From Telluria antibiotica (GTDB taxonomy: Bacteria; Pseudomonadota; Gammaproteobacteria; Burkholderiales; Burkholderiaceae_D), in assembly GCF_011682055.1 (NCBI RefSeq), contig NZ_JAAQOM010000004.1, positions 258,653-322,652 on the forward strand: DNA of 64,000 nt. Reading direction: 5' to 3'. Below the pieces are notes generated by a model. That model was not told where the DNA came from. It was given only the letters and a program-made list of their open reading frames with translations, and searched no databases. Made by a program: the position numbers and the translations under genes. Every line of letters starts with the position of its first letter. Positions within the stretch are counted from its first letter, which is position 1. Shown here piece by piece: positions 57,490 to 64,000 of the stretch.

Positions 57490-58959
57490 TTACGATGCCG
57501 GAGCGGTATCCGGACTTGATGTCGCCATGTATGCCTCGACGGTCGCGGCCGTGAGCCTGCCCTGGCACGCCTCTGCCAGCAGCTGACCGGGCTCGATGGT
57601 GATGCCGTCGCGCTTCAGCACCAGGCTCTCTCCCGGCCGGACGTGCAACGCAAATCCGGCATGACAAAGACTGGCGATCGCCCAGTCGCGCAGCACGTCG
57701 AGCACGTGGTTGCGTTGCCCTGCCGGCGACAGGAAGCTCGGGCCGTCGGGTTTGAGCCGCGGCCACCACGCATCGAGCGACAGCGCGATCTCGGGCAACC
57801 TCGTCAGCGGCAGTGCGTCGGGCGCCATATCGGTGCCCGCGAAACGGGCCTGGATCTTTTTGCCCAGCACCACATCGCCGAACGCATCCCAACCCAGCCC
57901 CGGCCAGTCGCGGCCTCCGATCCGCTCGAACCATATCGTTTCGAGACGCTCTTCACCGCCGAGCAGGCCCGCGCAATTCACGGGTCCGGACAAGCGGCCG
58001 CTGGCGCCACCCCCGAGCGCCGTCATCCGCTCGTCGAGCGACGGATGCGTGTCGTATGGGGATGACGTGCGCTCCGCCGCACCGTCGATCGCCTCCTGCA
58101 CCTCGCGCCGTTTCGGCGCTGCGGCGCAAAAGCGGCGGTACCCGTCGAACACGGGCAGCTGGACGCTGCAGTTCAGCGCGGGCACGAGATCGTGGTGGAA
58201 ATAGGCGAACCACATCGGTTCCAGCAGATGGATTTTTTCCAGTGCGGCACAGGCGGACGCCACGCCGAAATGCCGCGCGCTCAGCGCATCGGCCGCATAC
58301 TCCTGCGCCCGCGACACGGCCGTCGACCGGCGCAGAAACCACTGGCCGTAGCGGCGGAACGGTTCGTCCAGAAAAAACACGGAGTCGTCGAGCGCGTGGA
58401 CGGCAGTCCCGATCGAAAGGCGGGTGCGGTACACCCATGGCGTCAGCAAGGTATCGCCGCCGATGAAATGGCCGAATTCATGCGCGATGACGGCACCGAG
58501 TTCCGCTTCCGACAGCCAGACGAACAGCGGCATGCCGATGCCGATCGACAGCGTCTTGACCCGGCCGGTCCACGTACGCTCCGCCCGGATGAACGCCGTC
58601 GCCGTCGTGACGAGATGAACCTCGAACGGTGCCGTCACCCCCACCTTGGCGGCCACGCCTTCGATGAACCGGAACAGCTGCGGCGCTTCGTCCCGCCGCA
58701 AAGGCGTCGGCACGACGTCCGCAGCCGCCGACCCGGCGCGCCGTGGCCGCAGCGAATACGCCAGCGTGATGCCGGCGCACGCCGCGACGATGCCGGACAA
58801 ATCGATGGTGTCGCGGAAGTGAAGTTGCGCGACCGGGATCGCCAACAGCCCGATCACGAGGCCGGCCGCGAGCAGCCAGAAGCCGAGCCACAGCACCACC
58901 ATCAGCAGCGCGCGGCTGGCCAGCGAGCCGCTGTCCGGCGCGGCCTGGGCCGCACTCAT
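57490..58959 (-). CDS. Membrane-bound M48 family metallopeptidase
   Basis: The protein has 489 residues from the ATG at 58959, which overlaps the upstream stop (ATGA); an ATG 9 nt earlier is possible. Two N-terminal membrane helices (about 18-39 and 52-70) precede the zinc motif H160-E-F-G-H164 (HEFGHFIGGD), with the third ligand in RAQEYAADALSARHFG. The order is that of HtpX/Ste24-like peptidases. The long C-terminal part has no domain I recognise. It is translationally coupled to the TPR-like gene upstream. Confidence 0.88.
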   Translation of the reverse strand: MSAAQAAPDSGSLASRALLMVVLWLGFWLLAAGLVIGLLAIPVAQLHFRDTIDLSGIVAACAGITLAYSLRPRRAGSAAADVVPTPLRRDEAPQLFRFIEGVAAKVGVTAPFEVHLVTTATAFIRAERTWTGRVKTLSIGIGMPLFVWLSEAELGAVIAHEFGHFIGGDTLLTPWVYRTRLSIGTAVHALDDSVFFLDEPFRRYGQWFLRRSTAVSRAQEYAADALSARHFGVASACAALEKIHLLEPMWFAYFHHDLVPALNCSVQLPVFDGYRRFCAAAPKRREVQEAIDGAAERTSSPYDTHPSLDERMTALGGGASGRLSGPVNCAGLLGGEERLETIWFERIGGRDWPGLGWDAFGDVVLGKKIQARFAGTDMAPDALPLTRLPEIALSLDAWWPRLKPDGPSFLSPAGQRNHVLDVLRDWAIASLCHAGFALHVRPGESLVLKRDGITIEPGQLLAEACQGRLTAATVEAYMATSSPDTAPAS

Positions 58960-61073
58960 GCCGGCCATTTGGCCAGCGCCTGCGTGACGACGCTGTGCAG
59001 CAGATCGGTTTGCGCCGCCTGGGTGCGCAGTTGGGCGCGCTCGGCGGCCGGCAGCGCCGCATTCCGCGAACGCACCAGCATCGCGGCCGCGCGCATGCCG
59101 GGCTCGAGGTCGGCGTCCGCCAAGGACACCGCGTCGCCCTGCACGAAACGCGTCAGCGTGCTGCGGTCGTTGCTGTCGACGCTGCGGCCGAAGTGTTCGA
59201 GTTTCGCCACGACGGCCTTGTCGTTCGTGCGCACGGCCTCGCCGAACAGCAATCCCCATTGTTCCGGGCCGAGCGCCATGACATCGCCCTGCGTCATGCC
59301 GCGTGCCAGCCGCACGGCCTTGGCGGGATCGCTGCGCAGGGCCAGCATCACCTGGACCAGCAGCGGCTGTTGTGCAGCGGCGGCGACCGGCTCCAGGCCG
59401 GCGCGCACGCGGATGGGATCGAAGGCCGCATCGGACGTGTCCTTCTTGTCGACAGCGTCCATCTGGCGGCGCGCATCGCCACCCGCCAGGCTGACCACCA
59501 TCAGGTATTCGGCCAGGTGCTCGCCCCGGCTGTCGTCTTGCGGTGACTTCAGCAGCGAAGCGAGCAGTCCTGCCGCTTCGTTCGCGCGCTGCCTGGCGAC
59601 CAGCGCTCGCACCTGGGCGTCGACGACGTCGGCCGCTGCGCGCGGCGCCAGCGCATGCAAGCGGTTCCATCCTTCGATCGTGCCGGCGTAATCGCCATGC
59701 GCCATGCGGCGCCACGTCAGACTGCGCAGGATATTGGGTTCGGTGCCATATTTGGCGGCCAGTTTTGCGAGCGCGTCGACGCCGGCCGGCCCCCGCAGCA
59801 GGCTTGCATACAGATACTGCGCCGCTGCGGAATCGGGCTGCTGCTTGGCCTTGTCCGCATATTCCTGAAGCACTTCCCGGCTTTGGCCGGCATTGTCACG
59901 GGCCATTTGATAACTGCGGTGCAGGACGATGTCATCCGGATGCATCCGCAACGCGCGCTGCGCCACCCGGATCGCTGCCGCATCCGACGCCTGCGACGCC
60001 GCAAACATGGCCAGGCCGATCGAGTCGCGATCCCACCCTTTGATTTCCGCTTCCGCTTCGAGGAACGGGGACGCATTCTTCATCGCGTCGTGTTGCGCCA
60101 GGTAATACATGCAGGTCATGTAGCCGGGTTTATCCTCCGGCCGTGCGAGATCGAGGTGAGTCCGATATACCCGCTCCGTGTTCTTGCTCATGCTGACCGT
60201 CTGCGGCGGCGCCGTGAATACGTCATCGATGCGCGGCAACTCGACGAATCGCTGGCCGCAAAACACAGCCGGTTCCGCTTGCGCTTCCTCGGTTGCAGGC
60301 TTATGCGAGAAATACGTCACCTGCTCCTTGAAGAGCGGCGCGGCGCCGGCGATATTCCACATCGTCATCCTGGAAGAACTGGCGACGTTTTCGTGCAAGG
60401 TATCGACGACCACGCCTTTCGCGGTCGCCTTGCCTTGCACGTCACCGGTCTTGACCGTAACGATGTCGTGCCCCATCGGCGCAATCGTGCGCTGCGTTCC
60501 ACCCAGGTCGACATCGACCGCCACATCAAGGCCATTGACGACCACGACCTCTTGCGTGCGCGACTTGATGAACCCGTTGACCGCCCCCGACCCGACCAAC
60601 AGCACCAGCAGCAGTGCCAGGCTCCTGCCGTACAGCCAGCCGAGCATGCTGGAAGGAACGCGCGCAAAGATATTCCATTTCGACGAGAACAGCGACGACC
60701 CGACTTTCCTTACGAGATAAGAACGCAAGGGAATGATTGGAATAAACTGCAGAGCTACAAAAGCGTGCGTGGCAATATAGGTGCCGTCGCTTTCGGCCTC
60801 CGAACGTCCCACGAACCCAAAGCCCACCGTGTTGAATGTACCGAGCGCAGGCGTGCCATTCAGTGGCTTGGCAAACAGGCGCCGCTGGCGCACGAGCGTC
60901 TTCAGCGTGTCCTGATGGGCTGGCAGGCGCTTGAACCATTTGGCCCACCCCAGGGCGCGGTAGACCTTGAAAGGATCTCCCGTCTCGATGGCACGACGGA
61001 TCTTTGGATCCACCGCCAATACTTCGAGTTCCGGAATGCGCTGGACAAGATTCGCGGGATCTTTCAGGGACAT
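58956..61073 (-). CDS. Large membrane protein with TPR-like helical repeats, partner of the M48 peptidase
   Basis: The protein has 705 residues and I cannot place it in a named family. Residues about 65-130 (GTFNTVGFGFVGRSE, then THAFVALQFIPIIPLRSYLVRK) resemble a short domain preceding membrane anchors in other envelope proteins; a clear membrane helix follows at about 150-170 (SLALLLVLLVGSGAVNGFIK). A beta-rich part with VVVNGLDVAVDVDLGGTQRTIAPMGH comes next. From about 330 to the end the protein is helical with TPR-like repeats. Its stop overlaps the M48 start, so the two proteins probably form one membrane module. Confidence 0.6.
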   Translation of the reverse strand: MSLKDPANLVQRIPELEVLAVDPKIRRAIETGDPFKVYRALGWAKWFKRLPAHQDTLKTLVRQRRLFAKPLNGTPALGTFNTVGFGFVGRSEAESDGTYIATHAFVALQFIPIIPLRSYLVRKVGSSLFSSKWNIFARVPSSMLGWLYGRSLALLLVLLVGSGAVNGFIKSRTQEVVVVNGLDVAVDVDLGGTQRTIAPMGHDIVTVKTGDVQGKATAKGVVVDTLHENVASSSRMTMWNIAGAAPLFKEQVTYFSHKPATEEAQAEPAVFCGQRFVELPRIDDVFTAPPQTVSMSKNTERVYRTHLDLARPEDKPGYMTCMYYLAQHDAMKNASPFLEAEAEIKGWDRDSIGLAMFAASQASDAAAIRVAQRALRMHPDDIVLHRSYQMARDNAGQSREVLQEYADKAKQQPDSAAAQYLYASLLRGPAGVDALAKLAAKYGTEPNILRSLTWRRMAHGDYAGTIEGWNRLHALAPRAAADVVDAQVRALVARQRANEAAGLLASLLKSPQDDSRGEHLAEYLMVVSLAGGDARRQMDAVDKKDTSDAAFDPIRVRAGLEPVAAAAQQPLLVQVMLALRSDPAKAVRLARGMTQGDVMALGPEQWGLLFGEAVRTNDKAVVAKLEHFGRSVDSNDRSTLTRFVQGDAVSLADADLEPGMRAAAMLVRSRNAALPAAERAQLRTQAAQTDLLHSVVTQALAKWPA

Positions 61074-61138
61074 GTTTCCGCCTCTAGAATATTTATTATC
61101 GGAAACTCTAACATTCCCAGGACGGCAAAATCAATTCA

Positions 61139-61185
61139 TTAACGCGAAATAGGTACGCGTTAAAATCCACGTATTTTATGCGTGG
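61139..61185. other. Two inverted repeats between the TPR and GGDEF-EAL genes
   Basis: TTAACGCG...CGCGTTAA (61139-61163, perfect 8 bp, 9-nt spacer) and CCACG...CGTGG (61167-61185) lie between the GGDEF-EAL stop and the TPR start. On the minus strand the second is followed by ATTTT and could terminate the GGDEF-EAL transcript; the first could be an operator of the module below. Confidence 0.45.
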
Positions 61186-61253
61186 AATTCTTCACGAATT
61201 CTCATGTCGTCCGCGATTGGATTTCAATTGAGGACAGTGCCCGAAAAAGCCGC

Positions 61254-63965
61254 CTACGCTTCCATCACGACGAAATTGCGCGCCACCGGCTGCGATTGCG
61301 CCGGCGGCATCGCCTTCGAGATCAGGTAGCCCTGGATCTCGTCGCAGTCGAGCGCGCGGAGCATGTCGACCTGCTCCATCGTTTCCACGCCTTCCGCGAC
61401 GACGCGCATCGCGAGCGCGCGCGCCATCGTCACGATCGCCCGCACGATCACGATGCCGCCCTCCGTCTTGCCCAGCTGGACGATGAATGCGCGGTCGATC
61501 TTGAGGCCGTCGAAACTGAGCTTGTACAGCTGCGACAGCGACGAGTACCCGGTGCCGAAGTCGTCCAGCAACACCTTGATGCCCGTCTGGCGGATCGCCT
61601 GGATCGCACTCACGACGGAAGCCGTCTCGTTCATCACGGACGATTCCGTCAGCTCGACCTCGACGAGGCTCGGGTCGACACCGTGCAGCTCCAGCGCGCG
61701 GCGCAGCGTCTGCGCCACGTCGGTGTCGTTGAACTGGCGCGGCGACACGTTGATCGAGACGGGCACGAGTTTGTCGCCGTTCTTGGCCCAGAGCGCCAGT
61801 TGGGCACAGACCTTGTCGATCACGAGGTCGCCCAGCTTGAGCACGAGTCCCGTCTCCTCGACGAGGGGCACGAATTCCGCGGGCGACACGACGCCCCGCG
61901 TCGGATGCACCCAGCGCACGAGCGCTTCCAGGCTCGTGATCGAGCCGTCCGCAAGATCCACGCGGGGCTCGTAGTACATGACGAACTGGTCGTGCGCGAG
62001 CGCATGGCGCAGCTCGCGGATGCGTTCCAGGCGCGCCTTCAGCTGGTCGTGGAATGTGCCGTCGAAGAAGCGATAACTGCCGCGGTCGCTCGTCTTCGCG
62101 GAATACATCGCGACGTCGGCGTTCTGCAGCAGCGCGCGCGGTTCCTTGCCGTCGGTCGGGAACAGGCTGATGCCGATCGAGGCGCCCACGACGTATTCGC
62201 CGTACGACAAGCGGATGCTGCGGCGGAAGGCGCGCTGGATGCGCTCGCTCGCCTGCGCCGCGTCGAACGGATCGGCGATGGTGGCGAGTACGATCACGAA
62301 CTCGTCGCCACCGAACCGCGTCACGCAATCGTGCGGCCGGACGGCTTCCTTGAGACGGTGCGCGGCCGTGCACAGCAGCTCGTCGCCGGCCGCATGGCCC
62401 CACGTGTCGTTGATCGCCTTGAAGCCGTCCAGGTCGATGAACAGCAGGGCAAACATCTTGTTCTCGCGCTCGGCGCGGGCGATGGTATCGCGCAGGTGGC
62501 TTTCGACCCAGTAGCGGTTGGGCAGGCGGGTGAGCGGGTCTTCGTTACTGCGCCGGAGCAGCTCTTCTTCATGCACGCGATCCTCGGTGACGTCGCGGGC
62601 CGACACGGCCAGGTTGTCGCCGTAGCGGAACATCTTCAGCGTGACCCACTTCGCCGGGAAGCTGTCGTGCGGGCGGCCCAGCGTCACTTCGTTGTAGCCC
62701 GTATCCATCGCGCGGCGCAGGCTCTCCATGCGCGTTTCCAGCACCTCGCCTTCGTACAGCTCCGTCACCTTCTTGCCGATCAGCTCCCGAGGTTCGCGCG
62801 CCACCAGTTCCGCGGCGCGCCGGTTGCAGTCGATGACCTCGAAGTCCTTGACGGCCTTCTCCCCGTCCCATTCGGGCCGCAGCATGTAGAACCCTTCGTT
62901 GCTGGCTTCCGTGGCCATCCGGTACGTATCGCGGATCACGCGCAGCTCGTGGTCGCGGCGCGCCAGGCGCAGCGAATTGCTCATCGCAAGCAGGCTGAAC
63001 AGGGCCACCGTCACGGTCCCCAGCAACGCGCTGCTGATCCACGCGCTGCGCATCGCGTACCAGGGCGCGAGGGCGGCCTCGTAGTCGAGGCCCGCCACGG
63101 CATTCACGCCGCGGCGGTCGACGTGTTGCCAGCCGACGAAACGGGGGCGGCCGTCGCCGAACCATGCGCCGTCCTCGACCAGCATGCTGCCGGCCGACAG
63201 GCGCAACGACGACGCATGGACGAACCCGGGCTGGCGTACGGTGCCTGCCGCCCCCTCCGACCGCAGCGCCCGCGTACGCCCGTCGTCGCCGACGAGGGCC
63301 AGCAGGCCGTCCTGGCGGAAGACCGCCTCCGCATCGCTCCTCGTGAAATAGGCGGGGTCGACGGCAACGACGACGGCGGCCGCGAACTTGCCGTCGCGGT
63401 CCGACAATTCCCACGCGAAGAGCAGCCGGTGCCTAGGGCCGCCGCGACCGTCGATCGGCACTTCATCCACAAAGAAATTGACCGGGAAGCCGTGCTGCAC
63501 GCGGGGGAGAACGTAAGCGGCGGCGGCCGGCGACAGCGTCGTCGGCGCGGTGGACGTCAGCACGCGGCCTTCGCCATCGACCACCGACACGAGCATGCGC
63601 GCGCCGTCGACGAACAGGCCGTGCTCCTCCGCGAAACCCAGGTGCACGTCGCCCTGCCTGGCCTCCCAATCGTATCTGACGTAGCGCGCGGTCTGCTCGA
63701 CGGTGTCGATTTCGCGCTGGACCTGCTCGGCGTAGCCGTTGGCGAGCGTGCGTACTTCCTGCAGCGTCCGCAGTTCGAGTTGCTTGCGCTCGGCATGCAG
63801 TTGCTGGAACAGGATGAGCCAGGCAAGGCCCAGCATGATCAGCGCGCCGATCGGCCAGGCCAGCAAGCGCCAGAGGTGCTGTTTCCAGAATGCGGGGCCG
63901 CCCGTACTCGCATGACTCGCTGCCGTGATACGTGCTCGCAAGTCCGTCAATAGTTTGCGAAACAT
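61254..63965 (-). CDS. Bifunctional diguanylate cyclase / phosphodiesterase with periplasmic sensor and PAS domain
   Basis: The protein has 903 residues. Two membrane helices (about 33-52 and 312-333) bracket a periplasmic dCache-like sensor. A PAS domain (about 345-465, NEGFYMLRPEW, VIDCNRRAAEL) is followed by GGDEF (G552-G-D-E-F556, in RFGGDEFVIVL) and EAL (E680-A-L682 in LEALVRWVHP; DDFGTGYSS and the EGVET loop are present). Both catalytic motifs look intact, so either activity is possible. It makes or degrades cyclic di-GMP in response to an unknown extracellular cue. A start inside the window is plausible (ATG 63965). Confidence 0.93.
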   Translation of the reverse strand: MFRKLLTDLRARITAASHASTGGPAFWKQHLWRLLAWPIGALIMLGLAWLILFQQLHAERKQLELRTLQEVRTLANGYAEQVQREIDTVEQTARYVRYDWEARQGDVHLGFAEEHGLFVDGARMLVSVVDGEGRVLTSTAPTTLSPAAAAYVLPRVQHGFPVNFFVDEVPIDGRGGPRHRLLFAWELSDRDGKFAAAVVVAVDPAYFTRSDAEAVFRQDGLLALVGDDGRTRALRSEGAAGTVRQPGFVHASSLRLSAGSMLVEDGAWFGDGRPRFVGWQHVDRRGVNAVAGLDYEAALAPWYAMRSAWISSALLGTVTVALFSLLAMSNSLRLARRDHELRVIRDTYRMATEASNEGFYMLRPEWDGEKAVKDFEVIDCNRRAAELVAREPRELIGKKVTELYEGEVLETRMESLRRAMDTGYNEVTLGRPHDSFPAKWVTLKMFRYGDNLAVSARDVTEDRVHEEELLRRSNEDPLTRLPNRYWVESHLRDTIARAERENKMFALLFIDLDGFKAINDTWGHAAGDELLCTAAHRLKEAVRPHDCVTRFGGDEFVIVLATIADPFDAAQASERIQRAFRRSIRLSYGEYVVGASIGISLFPTDGKEPRALLQNADVAMYSAKTSDRGSYRFFDGTFHDQLKARLERIRELRHALAHDQFVMYYEPRVDLADGSITSLEALVRWVHPTRGVVSPAEFVPLVEETGLVLKLGDLVIDKVCAQLALWAKNGDKLVPVSINVSPRQFNDTDVAQTLRRALELHGVDPSLVEVELTESSVMNETASVVSAIQAIRQTGIKVLLDDFGTGYSSLSQLYKLSFDGLKIDRAFIVQLGKTEGGIVIVRAIVTMARALAMRVVAEGVETMEQVDMLRALDCDEIQGYLISKAMPPAQSQPVARNFVVMEA

Positions 63966-64000
63966 TGCTCGCCCCCGTCCGACATCCCCTGAATAGGAAC

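Noticed and set aside
61182..63953. 923-codon plus-strand open frame
   Set aside because: It is the antisense of the GGDEF-EAL gene; the translation is Arg/His/Ala/Asp-rich with no domain, typical of a high-GC shadow.

Overview
The window is about 64 kb of a high-GC chromosome, almost certainly a betaproteobacterium of the Oxalobacteraceae, probably of the Massilia/Telluria group. The evidence is the gene content and order (ileS-lspA-coaBC-dut, aat-bpt, cysTWA followed by a cysB-type gene, fkpB-ispH-apt, rpmBG), a phasin gene, and protein sequences of Burkholderiales type. Most of it is ordinary housekeeping sequence. Genes are dense, starts often overlap stops by 4 bp, and nearly every long antisense reading frame is a shadow produced by high GC.

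Layout. 1-7.8 kb: end of ileS, lspA, coaBC, dut, a lipoprotein with a degenerate M48 zinc site, an EamA transporter and an AlkA-type glycosylase. 7.9-13 kb: a duplicated outer-membrane-barrel protein, a Tdi1/DUF1851 protein, initiator tRNA, a NUDIX enzyme, the two N-degron transferases (aat, bpt) and pyrD. 13-19 kb: sulfate uptake (cysTWA), its CysB-type regulator, a TSUP anion transporter sharing an upstream box with cysT, a peroxiredoxin and dgkA. 19-29.8 kb: an IclR regulator, a pbpG-type endopeptidase, nitroreductase, EamA transporter, phasin, livHMGF and fkpB-ispH-apt. 29.9-44.4 kb: an atypical SDR, a LysR regulator, radC, rpmBG, a lipoprotein hydrolase, a desaturase, an MscS channel, an RsmB-type methyltransferase, purN, a barstar-like protein, a glycine-zipper protein, a spermidine-synthase-like protein and a GspE/PilB ATPase.

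44.4-54.4 kb contains two tRNA-Lys(UUU) genes flanking a chemotaxis receptor. The second tRNA is the left boundary of a 7.7-kb insertion. Its 3' half is repeated exactly (53 bp) at 54298-54350, and the DNA between the copies carries a small set of redox and detoxification genes: an Old Yellow Enzyme, S-(hydroxymethyl)glutathione dehydrogenase, a zinc-type reductase with an internal deletion, a GST, two LysR regulators (one frameshifted) and an ankyrin pseudogene. No integrase is present. I read it as a decaying tRNA-Lys genomic island with an electrophile/aldehyde-detoxification cargo; it is the most interesting region of the window.

54.5-64 kb: a TonB-like protein, a small secreted ORF, a GH16 beta-glucanase, a two-gene module of a membrane M48 peptidase and a TPR-like membrane protein, and a large GGDEF-EAL protein. 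A dispersed palindromic (REP-like) repeat occurs at four intergenic sites, at about 5.8, 13.0, 17.9 and 24.0 kb. No CRISPR array, rRNA, transposase or integrase was found.
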